From: CAIZGX01 sp964430305 | GTDB lineage: Bacteria > Bacteroidota > Bacteroidia > Flavobacteriales_D > Sanyastnellaceae | Direction: 5' to 3' | DNA: 64,000 bases | Assembly: GCA_964430305.1 (NCBI GenBank) | Contig: CAYSEX010000001.1 | Span: forward strand, 1 to 64,000 | Shown here: positions 35,038-44,562 of the stretch, piece by piece | Numbering within the stretch: the first letter of the stretch is position 1 | Layout of the letters: each line of letters starts with the position of its first letter | The notes under the pieces: generated by a model | What the model was told of the DNA's origin: nothing | Seen by the model: the letters and a program-made list of their open reading frames with translations, nothing else | Databases searched by the model: none | Program-made: the position numbers and the translations under genes

Positions 35038-36134
35038 ATTTTGATTTTCAGAGAAAACACATTGCTGTAAGGAACATCTGATTGATTTCCTACGTCTGAC
35101 AATGCGTAATCTAAAAACCATTTACGCAATCGAATTCCAACGCCAATGTTGGGTTGGAAAGACATGTATTGCGTGTTGTCGAAATCAACAGATCGCTGAA
35201 CATTACCTATTCCGCCTCTAAGAAACAAGGTGTTGGCATAGCCTAATTCAAACCCAACGTTGGGGTCTAAATTCAAACCTTTCATGGAAACTAGGGTATT
35301 TCTTTGCCCGTCTGTAGTAAGTTGAACGTTCGATTCTATGAGATATGAGAGCTCCTCTCCCTTGATTTTTTTATTCCATTTTCCATGATAAGCGCCTCCT
35401 GCTATAAAACGTGGAAGAGCTATCTCCAGGCCGTTTTCAGGGAGTGCGTTACCCGTATTCTGAAAAACAGTAACTGCCGACTCGTTTAGATTGAACATCC
35501 ATGCATTGAAGGTGCTTGTTGCATCTCGAATAACAAGCCCTGCGCTCCAGTGTTCTTTCTTCATTTGAGTTCCTAAATCGAAGCCAATACCGAAAGCGTT
35601 TGCAAATGAGCCAATATTGCGGTAAATAAGTTTAACGTTTCCTCCAAATTTCAACTGATTTACAAAATTTGATTTGGTTGAAAATCCGTCACGAGCAATA
35701 GAAAAAATAAATGCATAATCAGCGGCATTAAACGTTGTTATTCTAGAATAATCAACGTTCCCATTTGGGTCATACAAATCAAGCGTGTTCGGTATATCAT
35801 CGACGCCAAAACGTATTATGGTTCCCGCCAGGGCCGTTTTCTCATCTACCTTCTTACCTGCAGAAATAAAATCATACTTCGCAATTCCAGCAAAATATTC
35901 ATTGTGCATGGTTGCGAACTCCCATTGATCTGTGAGTTGCAGTAAGCCTGCCGGATTCCAATAACCTGCGGTTACATCTGAAACAGATGACACCTGTGCA
36001 CCAGACATTCCAAATGCTCGAGCCCCCACCCCAATCTGTAAAAATTCATTTACATACTTCGGGGCAGATATTTGTGCGTTCAACGCGAATAAACCAAGCG
36101 TAAAGAATGCTATTAAAAAAAGGTTTTTTTTCAT
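35034..36134 (-). CDS. PorV/PorQ family outer-membrane protein
   Basis: The ATG at 36134 gives MKKNLFLIAFFTLG, a clean signal peptide ending LNAQ; it overlaps the nfu stop (TAATG). The 366-residue product has the family start VNEFLQIGVGARAFGMSGA followed by DVTAGYWNPAGL and beta-barrel strands to the end. PorV and PorQ shuttle and attach T9SS cargo on the outer membrane. This copy looks like the PorV2-type paralogue rather than canonical PorV (LptO), but I cannot separate them with confidence. Its 3' end overlaps the convergent monooxygenase gene by four bases. Confidence 0.8.
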   Translation of the reverse strand: MKKNLFLIAFFTLGLFALNAQISAPKYVNEFLQIGVGARAFGMSGAQVSSVSDVTAGYWNPAGLLQLTDQWEFATMHNEYFAGIAKYDFISAGKKVDEKTALAGTIIRFGVDDIPNTLDLYDPNGNVDYSRITTFNAADYAFIFSIARDGFSTKSNFVNQLKFGGNVKLIYRNIGSFANAFGIGFDLGTQMKKEHWSAGLVIRDATSTFNAWMFNLNESAVTVFQNTGNALPENGLEIALPRFIAGGAYHGKWNKKIKGEELSYLIESNVQLTTDGQRNTLVSMKGLNLDPNVGFELGYANTLFLRGGIGNVQRSVDFDNTQYMSFQPNIGVGIRLRKWFLDYALSDVGNQSDVPYSNVFSLKIKI

Positions 36135-36772
36135 TAAATAGAGCTTACACATTCAATGGATTCAGGAAATTTCGCTTTTAATAAATTCTCAATGCCGCCT
36201 TTGAGAGTTGCTGTTGAAGATGGACAACCCGCGCAAGACCCCTTCATTTGGACATATACCGTTTTATCTTTAAATCCAATAAAATCTATTGCGCCGCCAT
36301 CTCTTTCAACCGCTGGTTTTACATATTCTTCTAGAACGGCTTGAATGGCTTCGTCTAATTCTGTGGATTCAAACTTTGGAAGGGGGTTTGAAATTGTCTT
36401 TTCATCATTGTCACTCGAAATGGCCTGTGGGGCCCTGTTTATCAAATGCGCTGGCACCGTTGTTACGGCAATTTCATTATCCATTAACCATTCTCTCATA
36501 TATTCCCTCAATTGCATGACGATCATGTCCCATGTCAAGGATTCATCTTTGGTTACGGTAACAAAATTGTTGGCTATGAAAACATTTGTAACAAATGGAA
36601 AATTGAAAAGCTCCTCTGCAAGAGGAGAAGAGCCTTTTGCTTCATTTTTATTTTGATATTCTACTTGCAGGCCACCGGTTAATAAAAGTCTATCCGCCAC
36701 AAACTTCATTGTAGCGGGATTCGGAGTCATTTCGGCATATAATGCGGTAGGTATTTTTTTTCTTTCGCTCAT
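36134..36772 (-). CDS. NifU/Nfu-family iron-sulfur scaffold protein
   Basis: The 212-residue protein has the Nfu N-terminal domain (EMTPNPATMKFVADR, FPFVTNVFIANNFVTVTK) and a NifU C-terminal domain with the cluster-binding CxxC in GSCAGCPSSTATLKGGIE. It carries 4Fe-4S clusters to target enzymes in the cytosol. A TACATTTG element lies four bases upstream of the ATG, so the transcript may be nearly leaderless. The stop is shared by one base with the start of the PorV/PorQ-like gene, an unusual operon partner. Confidence 0.93.
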   Translation of the reverse strand: MSERKKIPTALYAEMTPNPATMKFVADRLLLTGGLQVEYQNKNEAKGSSPLAEELFNFPFVTNVFIANNFVTVTKDESLTWDMIVMQLREYMREWLMDNEIAVTTVPAHLINRAPQAISSDNDEKTISNPLPKFESTELDEAIQAVLEEYVKPAVERDGGAIDFIGFKDKTVYVQMKGSCAGCPSSTATLKGGIENLLKAKFPESIECVSSI

Positions 36773-36776
36773 AATA

Positions 36777-36784
36777 CAAATGTA
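36777..36784 (-). promoter_or_regulatory. nfu -7 element TACATTTG
   Basis: TACATTTG on the minus strand matches TAnnTTTG exactly, four bases before the ATG at 36772. A -33 element is not clear. Confidence 0.5.
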
Positions 36785-36832
36785 ATTGCATTCAAGGATA
36801 ACATTTACACGCGATGTTCATTTGAATCCCAC

Positions 36833-36840
36833 TATTTTTG
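36833..36840 (+). promoter_or_regulatory. -7 element TATTTTTG of the amidohydrolase operon
   Basis: TATTTTTG matches TAnnTTTG exactly. It covers the TTG at 36838 that would be an alternative upstream start, which supports the ATG at 36877 as the real start of the amidohydrolase gene. Confidence 0.5.
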
Positions 36841-36876
36841 TTAGAATCGAAATCGATTTTCATTTTAAATGACAAC

Positions 36877-39800
36877 ATGAAAAAACTCTTGTTTTTAATT
36901 CTACTTGCTTCGCACTCCTCTTTTTTGCTTGCACAAGAAACCTTCCCGTTTAATGGCATTCGACCAAAAGATGTTAGCGCCTATGCCCTTACTAATGCAA
37001 CAGTATATTCCACACCAGATAGTAAACTTGAGGGTGCTACTGTTATTGTTGAAAAGGGAAAAATAATTTCTGTTGGAAATAACATTCAGATTCCAAAACA
37101 CTGTGTAATTATTGATGCCAAAGGTAAATTCATATACGCCGGATTCATTGATGTTTTTTCCACTTATGGAATTCCAAAAAAACAAAATGACAATCACGGC
37201 GAAGAAACCGAAGATTCAGGAAAAAGCATCTTGGGCTGGAACGCGGCCATTCATCCTGAGTATAATGCGTCCTTACAAATTCAACACAATGATGACGATG
37301 CAACAAGTTATCGAAGTGCTGGAATAACTGCGGTATGTGCGCACAAGGCAGATGGAATTTCTCGTGGAACTGGGGTTCTAATTGCCTTGGGAAATGAAAT
37401 ACATGCTGACGTTATTCAATCTGAAGCTGCCGCATTCTTTTCTTTTAATAAAGGAAGTAGTCCACAGCAATACCCCTCATCCATCATGGGAAGTATTGCA
37501 TTACTCAGGCAAACGTATTGCGATGCAAGCTGGTATGCCAATTTGAAAGGTGCTGGAGAAACTAACCTTTCTCTTCGCGCAATGAACGCGAATAGCGGCC
37601 TTGCTCAAATTTTTGAAGCGAATGACAAGTGGAACATTCTTCGAGCAGATATTATTGGTGACGAGTTTGGTGTGCAGTACCTATTCAAAACAGGAGGAAA
37701 CGAATACCAGCGCATTGAAGAAATGAAAGCGACTAAAGGAAAATTCATTGTTCCTGTAAATTATCCCCAAGCGTTTGATGTGAGCGATCCCGCAAGTAAC
37801 CGATATATTTCTACAGCAGAATTAAAACATTGGGAATTGGCGCCTTTTAACTTGGCCTATTTGAATAAAGCAGGAATTGAGTTCTGCATTACGTCTAGCG
37901 GACTTGAAGACAAAAGCCAATTGCTTGAAAACATTCGGATTGCTGTTGAAAACGGACTACCCGCGAATATTGCATTAGCCGCATTAACTACTCGTCCAGC
38001 TCAATATTTGAACGCTCAACATTGCGTGGGATCTATTCTTGCTGGGTATGACGCCAATTTTATTATTACCAATAAAGAGCTCTTTACACCCGAATCAAAA
38101 GTGTTAGAAACATGGGTAAACGGGAAACCTTACTTTGTTTCAAATGCTGAATCTGTCTCTCTTGAGGGGATGTATACCATTTCTGTCCAAGGAGTGACTA
38201 TTAAGGCAGAGAGTAAAAAGGGTAAGGGGGAGGAGGTTATAATTAACTCTAAGTTGAAGACAACTGAGGAATTAAAAAAACTACATGAGGCTCTTGGTTC
38301 AAATCCGAAAGACAGTACACTTATACAATTGAAATTACAGCTAAAGGACGGGTTTCCTGTTGGAGAAATAATATTAGATAGTGTGTCATTCACGCGTGTT
38401 TCAGGAAATATTCATTCAAAAGAAAAAGAACTTGTTTTAGATCTTATCACCTTCGGAAAACTCTCTTTTTCAATAAATGCTATTGTTAATTCTTTGCCAA
38501 AAAAAGAAGATGTAAAAAAGGGAGAAAAAACAAAGTCTCTTCCGGGTGAAATCATTTATCCGTTCACCGCTTATGGAAGAACCATGCTACCCCAACAAGA
38601 AAACGTGGTGTTTCGCAATGCCACGTTATGGACGTGTGAAAACGGAAAAATTCAAGAAGGAGACCTTTGGGTAAAAAGCGGAAAAATTGCTGGAATAGGC
38701 GTAGATTTCGTAATTCCGAAAGGTGAGGTTGTGAAAGAAATAGACGCCACTGGAAAACACATTTCTCCTGGTATTATTGATGAGCACAGCCACATTGCGC
38801 TTTCCAGTGTAAATGAAGGCACACAAGCTAGCAGTGCAGAAGTTGAAGAGGGAAGTGTCATCTATCCAGAAGACATTGACATCTACCGTCAACTTTCTGG
38901 AGGTACAACCGCTTCGCAGTTGCTTCACGGAAGTGCGAATCCAATTGGTGGACAAAGTGCTTTGGTAAAATTGCGTTGGGGGGCAAATGCAGAAGGAATG
39001 AAGATTGAGAACGCTCCTGGATTTATCAAATTCGCGTTAGGAGAAAACGTGAAGCAAAGCAATTGGGGTGATCGCGCAGTAACGCGTTTCCCACAAACCC
39101 GCATGGGAGTGGAGCAGGTTTATTACGACCATTTCTACCGCGCGTTGGAATATGGAAAAACATGGGAAAATTACTACGCCGCTTGTAAGAAGGTCAAGAA
39201 AGGTCTTCCCATGCCTAGCGCTCCCAGAAGAGATTTAGAATTGGAAACCATTTTAGAAATTCTACGCAAGGAACGCTTCATTACCTGCCACAGCTATGTG
39301 CAAAGTGAAATTAACATGCTCATGCATGTGGCTGACAGTTTCAACTTCAAAATAAATACGTTCACACACATTCTAGAGGGTTATAAAGTCGCAGACAAAA
39401 TGAAAGCTCACGGAGCAGGAGCCTCTACATTCAGCGATTGGTGGGCTTATAAAGCAGAGGTTAAAGATGCTATTCCGTACAATGCTGCTGTTATGTATGA
39501 GCAAGGAATTACTGTTGCCATCAACTCAGATGATGCGGAAATGGGCGCTCGTTTGAATCAAGAAGCAGGAAAAATTGTAAAGTATGGAAGTGTGCCAGAA
39601 GAAGAAGCTTTGAAGATGGTAACCTTGAATCCGGCTAAACTTTTACACTTAGATGATCGCATGGGTTCGTTGAAAGTTGGAAAAGATGCAGACTTTGTGG
39701 TTTGGAACAACGAACCATTGAGTATATATGCTCGAGCAGAAAGGACATATATAGACGGAGCTTGTTATTTCAATTTGGAAGAAGACGAGAAAGCAAGGAT

Positions 39801-39954
39801 CGCATTTGCATCTGAGCGCGAACGTATTATTCAGAAAATGGAAGAAGCAAAAAATGGCGGGGCTTCCACACGAAAACCTCAACCAAAAAATCCATTTCAT
39901 TTTCATTGTGACAGTATGGACGAAACTTCTAAAGGCATTTTCATTAAAGAATAA
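36877..39954 (+). CDS. Secreted double-module amidohydrolase
   Basis: The 1025-residue protein starts with a signal peptide (MKKLLFLILLASHSSFLLAQ). It contains two amidohydrolase modules. The first (about 30-430) has the surrounding beta-sandwich and AGFIDVFSTYG where the HxH metal motif should be, so it has lost the metal site. The second (about 585-985) keeps H637/H639 (DEHSHIAL), H805 (CHSYVQSE), H831 (FTHILEGY) and D885 (NSDDAEM), the normal binuclear or mononuclear metal set. It should act in the periplasm on a cyclic amide, imide or peptide-like substrate, which I cannot name. A third module is encoded seven bases downstream. Confidence 0.85.
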   Translation: MKKLLFLILLASHSSFLLAQETFPFNGIRPKDVSAYALTNATVYSTPDSKLEGATVIVEKGKIISVGNNIQIPKHCVIIDAKGKFIYAGFIDVFSTYGIPKKQNDNHGEETEDSGKSILGWNAAIHPEYNASLQIQHNDDDATSYRSAGITAVCAHKADGISRGTGVLIALGNEIHADVIQSEAAAFFSFNKGSSPQQYPSSIMGSIALLRQTYCDASWYANLKGAGETNLSLRAMNANSGLAQIFEANDKWNILRADIIGDEFGVQYLFKTGGNEYQRIEEMKATKGKFIVPVNYPQAFDVSDPASNRYISTAELKHWELAPFNLAYLNKAGIEFCITSSGLEDKSQLLENIRIAVENGLPANIALAALTTRPAQYLNAQHCVGSILAGYDANFIITNKELFTPESKVLETWVNGKPYFVSNAESVSLEGMYTISVQGVTIKAESKKGKGEEVIINSKLKTTEELKKLHEALGSNPKDSTLIQLKLQLKDGFPVGEIILDSVSFTRVSGNIHSKEKELVLDLITFGKLSFSINAIVNSLPKKEDVKKGEKTKSLPGEIIYPFTAYGRTMLPQQENVVFRNATLWTCENGKIQEGDLWVKSGKIAGIGVDFVIPKGEVVKEIDATGKHISPGIIDEHSHIALSSVNEGTQASSAEVEEGSVIYPEDIDIYRQLSGGTTASQLLHGSANPIGGQSALVKLRWGANAEGMKIENAPGFIKFALGENVKQSNWGDRAVTRFPQTRMGVEQVYYDHFYRALEYGKTWENYYAACKKVKKGLPMPSAPRRDLELETILEILRKERFITCHSYVQSEINMLMHVADSFNFKINTFTHILEGYKVADKMKAHGAGASTFSDWWAYKAEVKDAIPYNAAVMYEQGITVAINSDDAEMGARLNQEAGKIVKYGSVPEEEALKMVTLNPAKLLHLDDRMGSLKVGKDADFVVWNNEPLSIYARAERTYIDGACYFNLEEDEKARIAFASERERIIQKMEEAKNGGASTRKPQPKNPFHFHCDSMDETSKGIFIKE

Positions 39955-39960
39955 GAAACA

Positions 39961-41277
39961 ATGATTAGAAAAATAGTTATATCGCTTGCATTACTTTCAG
40001 CATTTGCTGTTCAAGGACAACACCGTCCAACCCCTGCGCCTGCCCAGAGTAATTCCATTCTACTAACCAATTGTTATGCGCATTTAGGCAATGGACAGAT
40101 AATTGAAAATGCGCACATCGGCTTTGAAAACGGTGTGATCACACTTGTTGCAGATGCTACTGTGTCTCGTATAGATTTTACGAAATTCGATAAAGTTATT
40201 CCAATCGAAGGACAACATGTTTACCCGGGATTCATTGCGCCAAACACCTCGTTGGGGTTGGTTGAAATAGACGCTATTCGTGCACAGAATGATTTGTATG
40301 AAGTGGGCACATTTAAACCGAGCGTTCGTTCGGTTATTGCGTATAATGCCGATTCCGAAATTATTCCCACCGTTCGTTCAAACGGTGTGTTACTTGGACA
40401 AGTAACGCCTCGTGGCGGAATAATTTCAGGATCTTCCTCTATCATGCAATTTGACGCCTGGAATTGGGAAGACGCCGCGGTCCGAGTAGATGATGGACTT
40501 CATCTGAATTGGCCTCAAGTCATTCACAGACACTACGACAAAGGCAGAATACTTGTATCAAAAGTGAAAACCTACGATCAACAAAAAAGAGAAATTGAAT
40601 TGTTTTTCACAGACGCAAGAGCATATGCAAAAGCGCCGAAAGGAGATCTTACCGAACTGCGCTTCGAAGCCATGAAAGGACTCTTCGATGGATCCAAAAC
40701 ACTTTATGTGCATGCAGACGAGTTAAAGTCAATTCATGAAGCCATTCAATTCAAGCGCAACATGGGTATTGTGAAAATGGTGCTAGTTGGCGGATATGAC
40801 GCTCCACTTGCCGCATCAATCTTAAAAGAAGAAAATATTTCTGTTTTACTTCGTCGCGTGCACGACCTAGCCACCCTTGATGAAGATGATCCGCACGCTT
40901 CATTTGCTCTAGCAAAAAAATTAAACGACGCGGGAATTGTATTTGCTTTCCAAAATGAAGGAGATATGGAACGTATGGGAACACGGAATCTTCCGTTCAT
41001 GGCTGGAACCGCCGTTGCCCATGGCCTTCCGTACGAAGAGGCTGTAAAAGCACTTACACTTAACGCAGCGAGTATTCTTGGTATTGATGACCATTTCGGT
41101 AGTCTGGAAGTTGGAAAAAGTGCAACGCTTTTCGTTTCCTATGGCGACGCATTAAATGTTACCACCAATCAACTTCGACTGGCCTACATTAACGGAAGAA
41201 GCATTGAATTAAGCAACATGCAAACTGAAATGTATCTGTTGTACAAGAAAAAATACGATAAAGAAAAAAGCAAATAA
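39961..41277 (+). CDS. Secreted amidohydrolase-like protein lacking the HxH motif
   Basis: The 438-residue protein has a signal peptide (MIRKIVISLALLSAFAVQG), the amidohydrolase frame (VYPGFIAPNTSLGLVEIDAI early; LTLNAASILGIDDHFGSLEVG late) but PNTS where HxH is expected. Histidines in LYVHADELKSIHEA remain. It is therefore likely inactive or changed in chemistry, and may be a partner subunit of the double-module protein encoded seven bases upstream. The pair occurs on the same transcript with no terminator between them. Confidence 0.82.
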   Translation: MIRKIVISLALLSAFAVQGQHRPTPAPAQSNSILLTNCYAHLGNGQIIENAHIGFENGVITLVADATVSRIDFTKFDKVIPIEGQHVYPGFIAPNTSLGLVEIDAIRAQNDLYEVGTFKPSVRSVIAYNADSEIIPTVRSNGVLLGQVTPRGGIISGSSSIMQFDAWNWEDAAVRVDDGLHLNWPQVIHRHYDKGRILVSKVKTYDQQKREIELFFTDARAYAKAPKGDLTELRFEAMKGLFDGSKTLYVHADELKSIHEAIQFKRNMGIVKMVLVGGYDAPLAASILKEENISVLLRRVHDLATLDEDDPHASFALAKKLNDAGIVFAFQNEGDMERMGTRNLPFMAGTAVAHGLPYEEAVKALTLNAASILGIDDHFGSLEVGKSATLFVSYGDALNVTTNQLRLAYINGRSIELSNMQTEMYLLYKKKYDKEKSK

Positions 41278-41307
41278 TAACCTTTCTTTGCAGCGAAAAA
41301 AAGAATT

Positions 41308-42288
41308 ATGGCACGCGTATTAACAGGCATTCAAAGTACTGGAACTCCACACTTGGGGAATATCTTAGGTGCAATTTTACCCGCAATAGAAATGAGTAAT
41401 TTGCCAAATAATGAGGCATACCTTTTTATTGCAAATTTTCATACCTTAACTCAAATTAAAAACGCTGAAATCTTAAAAGAAAACACATATAGCGTGGCCG
41501 CAGCCTGGCTTGCGTGTGGATTCGATGCAAATAAAAATGTGTTTTACAGACAAAGCGACGTGCCTGAAGTTGCTGAGCTGACTTGGTATTTGAATTGTTT
41601 TACACCTTTCCCCATGTTGGCTAACGCACATAGCTTCAAGGACAAGTCAGACCGATTAAAAGATGTAAATGCTGGGCTTTTTACTTATCCGGTTCTTATG
41701 GCCGCTGATATCATCTTATACGACGCCGAAGAGGTTCCAGTAGGAAAAGATCAGCTACAACATTTAGAAATAACCCGAGACATTGCTGCAGCCTTCAATC
41801 ATCAGATGGGCGAAACTTTTGTTCTTCCCAAGTCTAAAGTAAACGAGGCTACCATGTATGTTCCGGGAACAGATGGACAAAAGATGAGTAAAAGTTATGG
41901 AAACTACATTGATATTTTCCTTCCTGAAAAAACATTGAAAGATGTCATTAACAAACAGATTGTAACTGATGCAACAGCGCTTGAGGATCCAAAGGACCCT
42001 AATGCAAACGCTATTTGTGCCTTGGTTGAATTAATTGGTGGAGCTGCGTTTTCAGCAACAATGAAAGAGCAACTCATGGCCGGCGGATACGGTTGGGGGC
42101 ATGCTAAAAAGGAATTGCTCGGTCTCATTTTAGATCGCTTCTCAAAAGAGCGTGCAGCTTATACCGAACTAATTCAAGACAAAGCCACACTGAATCAAAT
42201 CTTGCTTCAAGGCGCTGAAAAGGCTCGTTCTACCGCTCAAGCAACTTTAGGAAGAGTAAGAAAAAATTTAGGTTATAGTGAAGTTTAG
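41308..42288 (+). CDS. trpS: Tryptophanyl-tRNA synthetase
   Basis: The 326-residue class I synthetase charges tRNA(Trp). The HIGH-type motif is TPHLGN (residues 13-18) and the KMSKS motif is present in DGQKMSKSYGNYIDIF. The tryptophan-binding region includes PVLMAADIILYDAEEVPVGKDQ. Length is normal for the bacterial enzyme. It follows the amidohydrolase pair after 30 bases on the same strand. Confidence 0.96.
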   Translation: MARVLTGIQSTGTPHLGNILGAILPAIEMSNLPNNEAYLFIANFHTLTQIKNAEILKENTYSVAAAWLACGFDANKNVFYRQSDVPEVAELTWYLNCFTPFPMLANAHSFKDKSDRLKDVNAGLFTYPVLMAADIILYDAEEVPVGKDQLQHLEITRDIAAAFNHQMGETFVLPKSKVNEATMYVPGTDGQKMSKSYGNYIDIFLPEKTLKDVINKQIVTDATALEDPKDPNANAICALVELIGGAAFSATMKEQLMAGGYGWGHAKKELLGLILDRFSKERAAYTELIQDKATLNQILLQGAEKARSTAQATLGRVRKNLGYSEV

Positions 42289-42327
42289 CTTGTGCTTTCA
42301 TAACTTCACAACAAGAACCTATTAACC

Positions 42328-43074
42328 TTGAACTTTCTATTTCGTCCTTTGTATTTCCTCTACAAATTGTGGATAGGCCTTGTATTTTGGTTCAGTCTCA
42401 TTCTACTATATATCCCATTTGTTTGGATTTATAAAAGCCGTGAAAGACATTGGCGCGCGTTTCCTTTGAAGCGCTGGTGGGGCACTTGTATTCGAAAATT
42501 TATCTTCTGTCCAATTCAAATCAATCAAAAAGCAAAACTGCCTGAAGGTGCTTTTCTTATTGTTGCAAATCACAGCAGTTACCTCGATACCGTTTTCATG
42601 TATGAAGTTATTCAACGACCTTTTCTTTTTGTAGGAAAGGGCGAGTTATTGCAGTGGCCACTGTTCAATTTATTCTTCCGAAAACAAGATATCCCCATTC
42701 GACGCGGACAAACGAAAGCGGCCATGGTAGCTATGGATCGTGTGGCCAAAAGTTTGCGAAACGGAATGCCTGTGGCTATGTATCCAGAGGGAACTATTCC
42801 CGATCATGCACCCAGCCTACTTCCCTTTAAAAACGGTGCCTTCAAGGTGGCTGTTGAAAATCAGGTTCCTGTTGTTCCCATCACCTTTAAATCAAATTAT
42901 AAAATTCTTTTAGACCCAGCTAAACTGTTTCAGTTTTCATCGCCACAGGTGGTTGACGTAGTTATTCATGAGCCAATCTATCCCAATACTGAAAAAGCAA
43001 GAGATGTATTAACTTTGCGCAATCATGTTCGAGAAATAATTGAACTCGAACTCAACGCAAATGGAAGTAGATAA
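42328..43074 (+). CDS. 1-acyl-glycerol-3-phosphate acyltransferase (PlsC family)
   Basis: The 248-residue membrane-associated enzyme adds the second acyl chain in phospholipid synthesis. It has an N-terminal hydrophobic segment (about 5-32), the NHSSYLD motif (HX4D), FRKQDIPIRRGQ and YPEGTIPDHAPS. The only usable start near the N-terminus is a TTG at 42328; an upstream in-frame stop at 42301 limits alternatives. The 3' end overlaps gatC by 14 bases. Confidence 0.9.
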   Translation: MNFLFRPLYFLYKLWIGLVFWFSLILLYIPFVWIYKSRERHWRAFPLKRWWGTCIRKFIFCPIQINQKAKLPEGAFLIVANHSSYLDTVFMYEVIQRPFLFVGKGELLQWPLFNLFFRKQDIPIRRGQTKAAMVAMDRVAKSLRNGMPVAMYPEGTIPDHAPSLLPFKNGAFKVAVENQVPVVPITFKSNYKILLDPAKLFQFSSPQVVDVVIHEPIYPNTEKARDVLTLRNHVREIIELELNANGSR

Positions 43075-43354
43075 AGCCACAGTTCAAAAATTAGCGAAGT
43101 TGAGTAAGCTTTCCTTTACCAATGAGGAGGAAAACGAAATGGTGAAGGGGCTAAATGAAATGATTGCTTTCGTGGATAAGCTAAAAGAGCTTGACACCAC
43201 GAGTGTAGAGCCTCTCATGTTTATGACGTCTTCAAACACTGTGCTTCGCGAAGATGAAGTAAAGTCAACTATTTCTCAAGCGGAAGCACTAAGCAACGCC
43301 CCTGCAAAAGACATGTATTATTTTCGTGTTCCTAAAATGATTAAGCAAAAATGA
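43061..43354 (+). CDS. gatC: Glutamyl-tRNA(Gln) amidotransferase subunit C
   Basis: The 97-residue protein stabilises GatA/GatB. The ATG at 43061 gives MEVDKATVQKLAKLSKLSF, the usual GatC start, followed by VEPLMF and LREDEV; a further upstream ATG (43040) is less likely. It lies inside the end of plsC and overlaps the glycosyltransferase start by four bases. gatA is about 14 kb away on the other strand. Confidence 0.92.
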   Translation: MEVDKATVQKLAKLSKLSFTNEEENEMVKGLNEMIAFVDKLKELDTTSVEPLMFMTSSNTVLREDEVKSTISQAEALSNAPAKDMYYFRVPKMIKQK

Positions 43355-44091
43355 ATCATCCGTTCAATAAACTTTCTGTATTAATTCCAGCATACAACGA
43401 AGGAGCTACCATTCATCATATTCTAGATAGAATTGGCGAAGTGGTTCTTCCGAATAACATTCAAATGGAGATTGTAATTGTAAACGATGCATCTCGCGAC
43501 AATACCGTTGAAGTTGTAGAGGCATATATTGCTAATCATCCAGAACGCGATTTTAAATTTTATTCACAGCCAGTTAATCAAGGAAAAGGTGCTGCTATTC
43601 ACAAGGCCATTGAAATTGCCACTGGCGATTTTGTGATTGTTCAAGATGCCGATTTGGAATACGACCCAGAAGAGTTCAACGTACTTATTAAACCGGTATT
43701 CAAAGCGGGGGCAGATGTTGTATATGGTTCTCGTTTCATGGGTGGAAAACCCCACCGCATTCTATTCTTCTGGCATAGCATTGGAAATGGGTGGCTAACT
43801 TTTGCAAGTAACATGTTCACCAATTTGAATTTAACAGACATGGAAACTTGCTATAAGCTGATGCGTGCAGACATTGCAAAAAGTTTGTTATTAAAAGAAA
43901 AGCGCTTTGGGTTCGAACCTGAAGTCACTGCAAAACTTTCGCGCATTCCAAACATTCGCATCTACGAGGTTGGTATTTCATACTACGGTAGAACCTACGA
44001 AGAAGGTAAAAAAATTGGGTGGAAAGACGGATTTAGAGCCATCTGGTGTATTATGAAATACAACATTTGGAGCAAAAAAAATCTGAAATAG
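43351..44091 (+). CDS. Glycosyltransferase family 2 (dolichol-phosphate mannose synthase-like)
   Basis: The 246-residue GT-A enzyme has LSVLIPAYNEGATIHHIL, the nucleotide-binding VNDASRDNT, QGKGAAIHKA and the metal-binding DAD in VQDADLEYDP. The YGSRFMGG and ETCYKLMRADI stretches match the DPM1-like branch that transfers a sugar from a nucleotide to a polyprenyl phosphate. There is no C-terminal membrane segment, so it is probably membrane-associated only. It ends three bases before the end of gldH, which runs the opposite way. Confidence 0.88.
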   Translation: MNHPFNKLSVLIPAYNEGATIHHILDRIGEVVLPNNIQMEIVIVNDASRDNTVEVVEAYIANHPERDFKFYSQPVNQGKGAAIHKAIEIATGDFVIVQDADLEYDPEEFNVLIKPVFKAGADVVYGSRFMGGKPHRILFFWHSIGNGWLTFASNMFTNLNLTDMETCYKLMRADIAKSLLLKEKRFGFEPEVTAKLSRIPNIRIYEVGISYYGRTYEEGKKIGWKDGFRAIWCIMKYNIWSKKNLK

Positions 44092-44094
44092 GTT

Positions 44095-44562
44095 TTACTT
44101 CGACTTCGCTAAGCGAAAGCCAATGTCATAAATTCCAGGTAGCGGATTAACGCGCATACCCTGATGAATACTTACTTTATAATGTCCTGCGATTGGAAAT
44201 TGCTTTTTCGATTTGTAAATAATTCGGTTGTCATACAAATCACCCAGACCGCCTTTACCGTACCAATTTCCCAACTCATCTGCCATGGGACACTCCAACG
44301 TGTCTACTGCTAGCTTTCCATTCGGAAATTCCATTTCAATAAATACATTCAAATTACTGAATTCATATTCTTCACCATTCCGAATATCTAAAAAGAAATC
44401 GTGAAGATTAACGGTATCCATAATATCAAATTCAAACACAGCAACGTTCTGACTGTCCCAAATTCCGTTTTCGATAACCTTATTTCCCTCATAAACCGCC
44501 TCGTCTGAGCATGATGAGAAGAGTATAGATAACAAAAAGATGCTTAAATAGAACGGCTTCAT
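44095..44562 (-). CDS. gldH: Gliding motility lipoprotein GldH
   Basis: The 155-residue lipoprotein has the lipobox FSSC with C18 lipidated. The mature part matches GldH in size and in the features NGIWDSQNVAVFEFDI, NLNVFIEMEFPNG, GNWYGKGGLGDLYD and a closing GIYDIGFRL. GldH is needed for gliding and for stability of the T9SS machinery in Flavobacterium. It follows ricT with a 4-base overlap; ricT-gldH order is common in the Bacteroidota, which supports the call. Confidence 0.87.
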   Translation of the reverse strand: MKPFYLSIFLLSILFSSCSDEAVYEGNKVIENGIWDSQNVAVFEFDIMDTVNLHDFFLDIRNGEEYEFSNLNVFIEMEFPNGKLAVDTLECPMADELGNWYGKGGLGDLYDNRIIYKSKKQFPIAGHYKVSIHQGMRVNPLPGIYDIGFRLAKSK

